NCBI GenBank assembly: GCA_035541035.1
Contig: DATLFO010000210.1
Span: 1-7,410 of the forward strand
Direction of reading: 5' to 3'
Origin: DASWHR01 sp035541035
GTDB taxonomy: Bacteria > Actinomycetota > AC-67
Length of the DNA stretch: 7,410 bases
Shown here piece by piece: positions 1-6,600 of the stretch. A model generated the notes under the pieces. It saw only the letters and a program-made list of their open reading frames with translations. It was not told where the DNA came from and searched no databases. Positions within the stretch are counted from its first letter, which is position 1. Each line of letters begins with the position of its first letter. A program made the position numbers and the translations under genes.

Positions 1-269
1 AGCTCGAGCACGAAGCGGCCGCCCCAGGTCCGCCTTTGAATGTCGAAGGCGTAGCCGGCCTGGCCAGTCTGGCCGGTGATGTTGTAGACGTCGCGGGCCG
101 GCTTGACCCAGCTGGTGTAGGTCGGGTCGGCGGGGAAGCGCATCATCATCGCGACGGATCCTTCGACGACGTGGATCGGCGAGGGCGCGGCAGACGATGG
201 CGATGCGACCCACAGGGACGCGGTCATCGCGCTCAGAGCGATGAGCGAGCGAAGACGTCGTGCATGCAT
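1..269 (-). CDS. Secreted protein of unknown function, 3' part missing
   Basis: I do not recognise this protein. It starts at ATG 269-267 with a good ribosome site (AAGGAG, 9 nt upstream) and stays open to the left edge, giving 89 residues. The N-terminus MHARRLRS is basic, followed by a short hydrophobic stretch (about residues 9-22) and a Ser/Ala-rich cleavage region near SSAAPSP, so export by the Sec pathway is likely. The visible mature part (from about residue 29) alternates hydrophobic and polar residues and has many aromatics and glycines, with segments such as TYTSWVKPARDVYNITG and TWGGRFVLEL, which suggests a beta-rich extracellular domain; that is inference. It lies 82 bp downstream of the caspase-like gene on the same strand, so the two may be co-transcribed or share regulation. 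No catalytic motif is visible, and the fold-defining part is outside the window. Confidence 0.72.
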   Translation of the reverse strand, partial: MHARRLRSLIALSAMTASLWVASPSSAAPSPIHVVEGSVAMMMRFPADPTYTSWVKPARDVYNITGQTGQAGYAFDIQRRTWGGRFVLE

Positions 270-307
270 TCCGTTGCTCTCCTTCTCGTCCCCCCTCGGC
301 CTGTGGA

Positions 308-319
308 CGGGACGTCCCG
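308..319. promoter_or_regulatory. 12-bp perfect palindrome upstream of the left-edge secreted gene
   Basis: CGGGACGTCCCG is a perfect palindrome 38 bp upstream of the ATG at 269, inside the 82-bp gap between the two minus-strand genes. A near-identical motif (CGGGA-ACG-TCCCG, 1411-1423) lies 60 bp upstream of the caspase-like gene. The shared 9-mer ACGTCCCGG and matching position suggest a binding site for a common regulator. In DNA this GC-rich, short GC palindromes can arise by chance, so the functional reading is tentative. Confidence 0.25.
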
Positions 320-351
320 GCCGGGCTGCCTGCGATCGAACTCGTCGAGCG

Positions 352-1350
352 TTAAACGATCCGGAGGTCGAATCCGCTCCCGAGCATGTCCTTTATGAAC
401 GGGCGCTGGCGGTTCCCTGTGCGGTCGAGCACGAGCGGCCGGCCGTACTCGAACGCCTCTTGAACGGTGATGACGCCGTCCCCGTTGAGGTCGCCCAGGC
501 CCATCTTCATCCCGCGAACCAGCATGTTGTAGCCGAACACGGAGTAGTTGACCTCGGGGTCTTCGTAGGATAGTTGCGACTCGGGCGACGAGTACGTGAT
601 CACTCGCCCCGGCGCGGCCATGCCTGGGTCGTCGAAGCCGCCGGCGCGGCAGACGGCCATGTTGATCCACATCGTCGAGGCCGACACCTTGCCCATGGCG
701 ACGCCGAGCTCCCCGTCGGACATCAGGCTGTTGTCCGAAAGCCACAGCGCCACGTCACGCGCCTCGCCGTCCCGGTCCGGGTCGCCCCTCATCGGCTTCT
801 CGTGCCCGGAGTAATGGAAGATCACCCTGGATCGCGCGTCGGTCTTGGATGCGAGCCACGCCAGCCCTTCGCGCACCCCGGCCATCGTGGCCGCGCGGTT
901 GCCGATCAGCAGGATGTGATCGGGCTTCCACCCTTGCGCGAGCAGCAGCTCGCGCAGCGCCACAGCATCCTGATAGGAGCCGATGTTGTCCCGTGTGCTG
1001 CCGGCATAGTCGTTGATCCCGATCAGGAGCGCCCAGTGGAAGCTCGCCCGGTCGCCGTCGATCTGACGCGCGGCGCGGTGGGCGGCGGTCATCGCGATGG
1101 GCGCCTTGACCGCGCCCTTCTTGGCGGCCGGCGGAGGAGGGGCGGGCGCGGGAGCCACGTCGTCGGTGATCGGGAACGGCATCGCGTTGGGGTCCGGCTC
1201 GATGAACTTCAGCGAGAGCGTCGCGGCCGAGCTTTCCGGCGGCTGGATCGACAGGCGGGCCGAGCTCCGGATCCCCGCCGTCACGACGGAGGCGGACAGG
1301 ACCAAGACCACGGCCGTGGACAGAAATCGTGCGAGGCGGCTCTCGTTCAT
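352..1350 (-). CDS. Secreted caspase-like (clan CD, C14-type) cysteine peptidase with EF-hand loop
   Basis: This is a 332-residue protein. Residues 1-25 form a signal peptide (basic MNESRLAR, then a hydrophobic run, with a likely V-T-A|G cleavage), followed by a low-complexity Pro/Ala linker (about 53-90) and the peptidase domain (about 105-320). FHWALLIGINDY (104-115) is the first core strand. VIFHYSGHE (176-184) carries the catalytic His183, and WINMAVCRAGGF (228-239) carries the probable nucleophile Cys234. Between them lies an acidic loop (DPDRDGEARD, 190-199), then ALWLSDN and SDGEL, as in bacterial caspase-family proteins. ITYSSPESQLSYEDPE (251-266) and VFGYNML (271-277) are further family signatures. 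DLNGDGVITVQE (287-298) is a canonical EF-hand calcium loop, so calcium binding or activation is likely. Two oddities: His183 is followed by Glu rather than the usual Gly, and the residue two before Cys234 is Ala, where metacaspases have the Asp that selects Arg/Lys. I chose ATG 1350 because it gives the signal peptide directly; the in-frame extension to 1617 looks non-coding. No clear ribosome site precedes it. Confidence 0.82.
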   Translation of the reverse strand: MNESRLARFLSTAVVLVLSASVVTAGIRSSARLSIQPPESSAATLSLKFIEPDPNAMPFPITDDVAPAPAPPPPAAKKGAVKAPIAMTAAHRAARQIDGDRASFHWALLIGINDYAGSTRDNIGSYQDAVALRELLLAQGWKPDHILLIGNRAATMAGVREGLAWLASKTDARSRVIFHYSGHEKPMRGDPDRDGEARDVALWLSDNSLMSDGELGVAMGKVSASTMWINMAVCRAGGFDDPGMAAPGRVITYSSPESQLSYEDPEVNYSVFGYNMLVRGMKMGLGDLNGDGVITVQEAFEYGRPLVLDRTGNRQRPFIKDMLGSGFDLRIV

Positions 1351-1390
1351 CGTCGAGTTCGACAGTTCGTCGGGGCTTGGGCGGGCTCCT

Positions 1391-1431
1391 GCCGCAACGT
1401 CCGCGGCATGCGGGAACGTCCCGGTTGCGGC
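1391..1431. repeat. Nested inverted repeats in the caspase/moeZ divergent region
   Basis: GCCGCAAC (1391-1398) and GTTGCGGC (1424-1431) are perfect 8-bp inverted arms. Inside them, CGGGA-ACG-TCCCG (1411-1423) forms a second inverted repeat, and GCATGC (1406-1411) is a small palindrome. The block lies 41-81 bp upstream of the caspase-like start, so an operator role is plausible. On the minus strand TAAACT (1438-1433) could be a -10 element, but I see no matching -35. Apart from this block and the moeZ promoter, I see nothing in the 283-bp gap 1351-1633. Confidence 0.35.
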
Positions 1432-1594
1432 CAGTTTACGCTTCCCCGGCCTGCCGGGCCGGCGGGGGCAGGCAGGGAATCGGTTCTTTGGATACCCCCG
1501 CGGGAATGGGGCTCGCTTCCGGCGAATTCGCAAGCACGATCGGGCCCGGGCTCGGTCGAAGCGGTGGAAGGAATTCCAGGTATTCCGATGGCGT

Positions 1595-1603
1595 TGGTAT
1601 GAT
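1595..1603 (+). promoter_or_regulatory. Extended -10 promoter for moeZ-acyP
   Basis: TGGTATGAT matches the TGN-TANNNT extended -10 pattern. It would start transcription near 1609-1611, giving a leader of about 25 nt that contains the ribosome site AGGGAG (about 1619-1624), 9 nt before the moeZ ATG. No good -35 hexamer is visible at 17-18 bp spacing, as is normal for extended -10 promoters. ATTCC repeats at 1573, 1582 and 1602 surround it. Confidence 0.45.
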
Positions 1604-1633
1604 TCCACCGTTCGCACGAGGGAGACAGTGGCA

Positions 1634-2842
1634 ATGCCCGACCAGACCCAGCCTCAGATGCTTCAGAACGGCGGCCTGCGGCCGCCGCCGCTCGTCGAGC
1701 CGGCCGACTCGCTGACCAACGAAGAGATTCGCCGGTACTCGCGCCATCTCATCATTCCCGACGTCGCGATGACGGGCCAGAAGCGCATGAAGAACGCCAA
1801 GGTCCTGTGCATCGGCGCGGGCGGGCTCGGCTCGCCGGTTGCGATGTATCTGGCCGCGGCGGGCGTGGGCACGATCGGGCTGGTCGACTTCGACGTCGTG
1901 GACGAAACCAATCTTCAGCGCCAGATCATGCACGGCACCTCCGACGTCGGCCGTCCGAAGCTGGACAGCGCCGAAGACCGGATCCGCGAGATCAACCCGA
2001 ACGTGAAGGTGGTCAAGCACCAGACGTTCGTCACGAGCGACAACGCGCTGGATCTGTTCCGCGACTACGACTTGATCGTCGACGGCTCCGACAACTTCCC
2101 GACGCGCTATCTGGTCAACGACGCGTGCGTGCTGCTCGGCAAGCCGTACGTGTGGGGCTCGATCTATCGTTTCGACGGACAGCTGTCGGTCTTCTGGGCC
2201 GAGTACGGCCCCTGCTATCGCTGCTTGTTCCCCGAGCCGCCGCCGCCGGGAATGGTCCCGTCGTGCGCAGAAGGGGGCGTGCTGGGCATGCTGTGCGGGA
2301 CCATCGGATCGTTCCAGACCACCGAGGCCGTGAAGCTGATCACCGGCGCGGGCGAGCCGATGATCGGACGGATGCTGATCTACGATGCACTCGAGCTGAG
2401 CGTGCGGGAGCTGAAGGTTCGCAAGGACCCGGAGTGCCCGGTGTGCGGCAAAAACCCGACCGTCACCGAGCTGATCGACTACGACGCGTTCTGCGGTGTC
2501 ACCGACGACGTTGCGCAGTTCGCCGCGCAGCTGTCGATCACACCGAAAGAGCTTGAAGACCTTCGCGCGAAAGAGGACGTCTACCTGTTGGACGTTCGCG
2601 ACCCGCACGAGTACGAGATCGTGCACTTGCCGGACTCGCACCTGATCCCGATGAACGAGGTTCTGGATCGGCTGTCGGAGATCCCGCAGAGCGGCAACGT
2701 GATCGTGATGTGCAAGGTGGGCGCGCGCTCGGCGCAGGTCCTTCGATACTTGCACGAGGTCGGCCTCAAGAACGTCAAGCATCTGCACGGGGGGCTCGAG
2801 GCCTACGCCGCCCAGGTCGATCCCGGCATGCCGCGCTACTGA
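1634..2842 (+). CDS. moeZ: Adenylyltransferase/sulfurtransferase MoeZ (ThiF/MoeB domain fused to rhodanese)
   Basis: A 402-residue cytosolic E1-like enzyme. In characterised actinobacterial homologues it adenylates the C-terminal Gly-Gly of small sulfur carriers (MoaD, CysO types) and transfers sulfur to form a thiocarboxylate for molybdopterin or cysteine synthesis. The ThiF domain (about 28-265) opens with EEIRRYSRHLIIPDV (30-44), then the ATP-binding GAGGLGSP (61-68), DFDVVDETNLQRQ (85-97) with the adenylation-site Arg96, and the acidic IVDGSDN (148-154). The zinc site is C194-x-x-C197 with C268-x-x-C271. Cys211 in the PSCAEGGVLG segment corresponds to the conserved crossover-loop region. 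The C-terminal rhodanese domain (about 300-402) carries the active-site loop CKVGARS with catalytic Cys360 and the HLHGGLEAY motif (383-391). Length is close to mycobacterial MoeZ (about 390). ATG 1634 is preferred over GTG 1628 because the AGGGAG site sits 9 nt before it. No sulfur-carrier or cysteine-synthase partner lies in the window, so the exact pathway served cannot be read from context. Confidence 0.95.
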   Translation: MPDQTQPQMLQNGGLRPPPLVEPADSLTNEEIRRYSRHLIIPDVAMTGQKRMKNAKVLCIGAGGLGSPVAMYLAAAGVGTIGLVDFDVVDETNLQRQIMHGTSDVGRPKLDSAEDRIREINPNVKVVKHQTFVTSDNALDLFRDYDLIVDGSDNFPTRYLVNDACVLLGKPYVWGSIYRFDGQLSVFWAEYGPCYRCLFPEPPPPGMVPSCAEGGVLGMLCGTIGSFQTTEAVKLITGAGEPMIGRMLIYDALELSVRELKVRKDPECPVCGKNPTVTELIDYDAFCGVTDDVAQFAAQLSITPKELEDLRAKEDVYLLDVRDPHEYEIVHLPDSHLIPMNEVLDRLSEIPQSGNVIVMCKVGARSAQVLRYLHEVGLKNVKHLHGGLEAYAAQVDPGMPRY

Positions 2843-2853
2843 TTGGGCGGGCC

Positions 2854-3123
2854 GTGACCGTTCGCGTTCGGGTTGTTGTCTCCGGCCGCGTGCAAGGCGT
2901 GTTCTTCCGCGCATCCACCGCCGAGTACGCACGGCGCGCCGGCGTCGGTGGGTTCGTTCGCAACCTGGCCGACGGGCGGGTCGAGGCCGCGTTCGAAGGC
3001 GATGAGGAAGCAGTCGAGGAGTGCCTCGCGTGGGCAGGGGTCGGCCCTTCCGGGGCCGTCGTGGACTCGATCGAGGTAGTCTCCGAGCCTCCGGCGGGGG
3101 AGGTCGAGTTCCGGATCCGGTGA
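2854..3123 (+). CDS. acyP: Acylphosphatase
   Basis: An 89-residue small cytosolic enzyme that hydrolyses the carboxyl-phosphate bond of acyl phosphates. The first strand and phosphate-binding loop read VVVSGRVQGVFFR (7-19), with the catalytic Arg19; the second signature GFVRNLADGRVE (33-44) contains the catalytic Asn37. Both invariant residues are present and the length equals the family norm of about 90. The start is GTG 2854, 11 bp after the moeZ stop; it gives the standard short N-terminus before the first strand, although only a weak GGGCGGG ribosome site precedes it. It is the second gene of the moeZ operon. A gene for acylphosphatase just before smc is familiar in actinobacterial chromosomes, though here another small gene intervenes and the usual rnc/mutM neighbours are absent. 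Confidence 0.94.
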   Translation: MTVRVRVVVSGRVQGVFFRASTAEYARRAGVGGFVRNLADGRVEAAFEGDEEAVEECLAWAGVGPSGAVVDSIEVVSEPPAGEVEFRIR

Positions 3124-3131
3124 TCAAGTGT

Positions 3132-3185
3132 GGATTCTTCTTCCATGAAGAATCAGCACAAAATCGGGGCGAAATGGATGAATCC
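3132..3185. repeat. Overlapping inverted repeats after acyP
   Basis: GATTCTTC (3133-3140) and GAAGAATC (3147-3154) form a perfect 8-bp stem with a 6-nt loop, starting 9 nt after the acyP stop. A second pairing competes with it: GGATTC (3132-3137) with GAATCC (3180-3185), extended by TCCAT (3142-3146) with ATGGA (3174-3178). There is no T-run after the first stem, so it is not a textbook intrinsic terminator. It may end the moeZ-acyP transcript in a U-independent way, or be a binding site upstream of the next promoter. The stretch is AT-rich compared with the flanking genes. Confidence 0.4.
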
Positions 3186-3230
3186 TCGCTGACTTGCCAA
3201 ATCTTTCCATAGAAAAGTTGGCGTCAGGAC

Positions 3231-3259
3231 TTCTCACGGTCCGGGGGCTGAGTTATAGT
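3231..3259 (+). promoter_or_regulatory. Probable sigma70-type promoter of the coiled-coil gene
   Basis: TTCTCA (3231-3236) and TATAGT (3254-3259) are separated by 17 bp. The -10 fits TANNNT well; the -35 matches TTGACA at four of six positions. Transcription would start near 3265-3267, leaving a leader of about 80 nt before the ATG at 3348. The leader could fold weakly (CCCGGG 3271-3276 with CCTGGG 3288-3293), but I recognise no riboswitch in it. Confidence 0.5.
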
Positions 3260-3347
3260 CCTCTTGTGAACCCGGGTGGCGATCCTGCCTGGGCGCGCAC
3301 GAGGAAGAAAACAAGCGGCCAACCGAACCCTTAAAGGGGGTCGAGAC

Positions 3348-3530
3348 ATGTCGAAGGCGCTCTTCGGATACCTCGGAGAGCCTCGCGCGTACGTGTTGCT
3401 GAAGCAGATCGCAGAGCTGAAGGCACGTGTCGCCGAGCTGGAGAAGTCGTTGCAGTCCGCCGAAGCCGAAGTGATGGCGCTCCGCGCGATCGCAGACGCG
3501 AAGATGGACGAAGTCAAGGCAATGGCGTAG
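3348..3530 (+). CDS. Small coiled-coil protein of unknown function upstream of smc
   Basis: A 60-residue protein with no function I can name. It begins MSKALFGYLGEPRAYV, then forms one long predicted coiled coil: hydrophobic residues fall at I21, L24, V28, L31, L35, A38, V42 and L45, an unbroken 3-4 heptad spacing, with Glu/Lys/Arg at the other positions. It has no signal peptide, membrane segment or cysteine. The start is ATG 3348, 7 nt after a strong ribosome site (AAAGGGGG, 3333-3340); a GTG at 3276 is in frame but lacks such a site and would add a basic tail without pattern. The gene has its own likely promoter upstream and a strong terminator 33 bp after its stop, so it appears to be an independent transcript between acyP and smc. 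It could oligomerise by itself or pair with a coiled-coil partner; a link to the adjacent smc is only a suggestion from position. Confidence 0.8.
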   Translation: MSKALFGYLGEPRAYVLLKQIAELKARVAELEKSLQSAEAEVMALRAIADAKMDEVKAMA

Positions 3531-3563
3531 AGGAAGCGGGGGTCATCCCGAAGACCCCGAGAT

Positions 3564-3593
3564 AAACGCCCCTCGCAGGGGCGTTTTTCTTTT
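3564..3593 (+). terminator. Intrinsic terminator after the coiled-coil gene
   Basis: AAACGCCCCT (3564-3573) and AGGGGCGTTT (3577-3586) form a perfect 10-bp stem with a CGC loop, followed directly by a T-rich tract ending at 3593. This is a textbook Rho-independent terminator and should separate the small gene from smc. In the reverse direction the T-run is short, so it works mainly on the plus strand. Confidence 0.92.
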
Positions 3594-3617
3594 GCGTTTA
3601 TCCATAGCATCGATCCG

Positions 3618-3645
3618 CGGACACGCGCGGACGCCGTGCTAGCAT
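3618..3645 (+). promoter_or_regulatory. Candidate smc promoter for a leaderless transcript
   Basis: CGGACA (3618-3623) and TAGCAT (3640-3645) are 16 bp apart. The -10 ends 5 nt before the GTG at 3651, so transcription would begin on or next to that start codon. No ribosome site precedes the GTG, which agrees with leaderless translation, common in actinobacteria. TAGCATCG also occurs at 3605-3612, a direct repeat 35 bp upstream that could be an alternative -10. Confidence 0.45.
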
Positions 3646-3650
3646 CGGCC

Positions 3651-6600
3651 GTGTTTCTCAAATCCCTGTCCCTTCAAGGGTTCAAGTCGTTCGCCGACAA
3701 GACCACGCTCGAGTTCACACCGGGCGTCGCCGTCATCGTCGGCCCCAACGGATCCGGCAAGTCGAACCTGTCTGATGCGATCGCATGGGTGCTCGGAGAG
3801 CAGGGACCCAAGACGCTGCGCGGCGGCAAGATGGAAGACGTCATCTTCGCCGGAACGCCCAAGCGGAACGGCGCCGGCCGCGCGGAAGTCTCGCTGACGA
3901 TTGACAACTCGGCCGGGGTGCTGCCGATCGAGTTCACCGAGGTCACGATCACCCGAACCATCTTCCGCGGCGGCGATAGCGAATACGCGATCAACGGAAC
4001 ACCGTGCCGCCTGCTGGACGTGCAGGAGCTGCTGTCCGACAGCGGCATCGGCCGTGAGCTTCACACCATCGTCGGGCAAGGCCAGCTCGACGGGGTGCTG
4101 CAGGCGCGTCCCGAAGAGCGGCGAGCCTACATCGAAGAGGCTGCGGGAATTCTGAAGTACCGGCGCCGCAAGGAACGCGCCGTCCGCAAGCTCGAGCGCA
4201 CCGACGCGGACATCGAGCGCCTCGGCGACGTGATCGGCGAGCTGCGCCGCCAGATCCGTCCGCTCGAGCAGCAGGCCGAGATGGCCAAGCGAAGCGCCGA
4301 GATCCAGGCCGATCTCGCCGAGGTCACGCTGCGGCTGTGGGTGCATGACTACGCCGCGATCGCCGAGGAAGGCGACCGCGAGGCGGAGGCACGTCTGACG
4401 GCCGAGGCCGAGCAGCTCGCCGCCCGGCTCCAGGAGCTCGCCGCCGCGATCGAAGCGCTCGAGAACGAGTCCGCGTCGTCGTCGGCGGCGGCCGAGGCGG
4501 CCTTGTCGACCGAGTATCGCCTGTCGTCGGCACGCGAACGGGTCGCCGGCCTGGCGCGTCTCGCCGACGAGCGCGCGCGGCACCTCGACGAGCTCGCCGT
4601 GCGCGCTCCCGAAGGGCAGGCTCCGCCGCCGGAGCTGATCGCCGAGACCGAAGCCGAGCTCGCCGCGATCCGCGTCGAGCGCGAGCGCGCCGAGCAGCAG
4701 GCGCGCGAAGCCGAGCAGGAGTGGCGCGCGCTCACCGCGGCACAGGAAGCGGCCGTGAAGGCACGCGAAGAGATCGTGCATCTGCAAGGGGAGCGAGCCG
4801 CACTGCGCGCTGCGGTGCAGGCCGCCGACGAGGAGCGGCAGCGGCTCGCGGAGCGTCGCGCGTTCCTGGCACGCCGGCGCCAAGCACGCGAAGACGAGAT
4901 CAAGGCCACCGCGGACGAGCTTCGCGTGCTCGACGATCGCGAAGGCAAGTTCGAGGCCGCGCTCGACGAAGCGCGCGCCGCGCTCGGCGAGGCGCAGGCC
5001 GCGGCCAACGAAAGCGCGCAGCGGCTTCGCGATCTGGAGCGCAGCGCCGATGCGCTGGAGGCGCGCCGCGCCGTGCTCGCCGAGGAAGCCGCGCGAGGAA
5101 CCCCGAAGGACTTGATCGGCCGGATCCCCGGCCTGCTGGGCGTGCTGCGCGAGATCGTGCGGCCGGTAAACGGATGGGAGCGGGCGGCGCAGTCGGCCCT
5201 CGAGCCCGTGGCCGGCGCCATCGTCGCCGCACGGCCCGAGGACGCGATCCAGGCCATCCGGACGCTCAAGAGCGCCGGCGGACGAGGCGTGTTCGTCTCG
5301 GAGGGCGCCGGCGCGGCCGTGCCCGAAGGAATTCGCAGCGCCGAGGAAGCCGTCGAGCAGGCTCCGGACGCGGTGCGCGCGCTCTTGCGCGGCATCGCCT
5401 TGGCCGACGATCTGGACGGTGCGTGGGAGATCGCCCGGGCCAATCCCGGCATCACCGTCGTCACGCGCGACGGCGACCGGATCGCGGGCGGGGTGCTGTC
5501 CGGCGGCGATCCGGCCGGTTTGGGCCGTGACGTTGCAGCCGAACTCGCGGCCGTCGAGGCCGGGCTTCGTGAGAACGGCGAGCGGCTCGCGAGCGCCCGC
5601 ATGGAATCGGAGCGCGCCGCCGCAGCGGCCGACGAGGCCGCGTCCCGCGTCGGCGAGCTGGTGCGGCAAGGCAACGAGGTGGACGCGGAGCTGACCGGGG
5701 TCGCCGATCATCTCGCCGAGCTCGAGCGCGAGGATCACGCCGCGCAGCGCGAGGACGCGATGATGGCGGGCCGCGTGCAAGAGATGGAGGAGCGGCTCGT
5801 GTCCGACAGCGAAAAGCTCTCCGCCGTGGAGTCGCGCCTTTCCCGGGCCGTCGCCGAAGAACGGCCGGTGATCGACGCCACGCAGATGGCCGCGGTCGAG
5901 CGCCGGGCCGCGGAGCGATCCCTTCACCTCGGCGGTCTCGCCGAACGTGAACGCACCGTCGCGCGCCGCGTCGAGGATCTGAAGTCCCGTGCGCGTCGCA
6001 TCGCGCAGGAGCGCGAGGAGTGGGAGCGCTCGCGTGAGGCCCGGATCGCGGCATCGCGCAAGGCTGCGGCGATCGCCGCGGCCGCGGTGATGACGCGCGA
6101 CCGCCTGGAAGCCTGGATCGAGGAGGCGCGCCGTGCGCGCTTCGGGGTCGAGGAGCGCCGCACGCGCTGCGCCGCCGAGCTCGCCGAAGCGCGACGGGTC
6201 CGACGCGAGACCGAGCAGCGCGCCGAAGAGGTGCGTGAGATGGCGCACCGGACCGATCTCGCGCGTGCCGAGCGCTCGCACCGCCTCGCCGCCATGATCG
6301 AAAAGCTCCGTGCCGAGCACGACCTTTCACCGGAGGAAGCGATCGGCAGGGCCGGCACCTCCCACGACGACAATGTCGACGAGCTTCGGCGGCGTGCTTC
6401 GGTGCTCGAGCGCAAGCTCAACATGATCGGCCGCGTGAACCCGATCGCGATGGAGCAGTATCAGGGGCTGGTGGACCGCCACGCGTTCCTCACCGAGCAG
6501 GTGACGGACCTTCGGAAGTCCCGCAAGGACTTGGTGTCCGTCGTCGAAGAGGTGGACGCCAAGATCGTCGAGATGTTCAGCGCGGCCTTCGAAGACGTCA

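Noticed and set aside
574..1602. A 342-codon plus-strand frame opposite the caspase-like gene
   Set aside because: It is Arg/His/Gly-rich with no domain signature, whereas the minus strand shows a signal peptide, peptidase motifs and an EF-hand.
1351..1617. N-terminal extension of the caspase-like protein to an ATG at 1617
   Set aside because: The added residues are Arg/Pro-rich without pattern and would bury the signal peptide; they also run across the moeZ promoter region.
1097..1633. Upstream in-frame extension of MoeZ by 179 residues
   Set aside because: It lies largely antisense to the caspase-like gene, shows no homology I recognise, and a good ribosome site sits just before ATG 1634.
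1436..3127. A 563-codon frame antisense to moeZ and acyP
   Set aside because: Both plus-strand genes are certain from catalytic motifs; the antisense frame is a composition artefact.
3276..3347. Earlier GTG start for the coiled-coil protein
   Set aside because: It has no ribosome site, while ATG 3348 has a strong one at good spacing; the extra residues look like leader sequence.
3266..3347. Riboswitch in the leader of the coiled-coil gene
   Set aside because: Only a weak GC stem is visible and no conserved core of a known riboswitch class could be recognised.
3639..6320. An 893-codon open frame antisense to smc, with other long frames in the same stretch
   Set aside because: smc is certain from intact head motifs. 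The antisense frame has no recognisable domain and is rich in Arg/Gly/Ala/Leu as expected when GC-rich coiled-coil codons are read in reverse.
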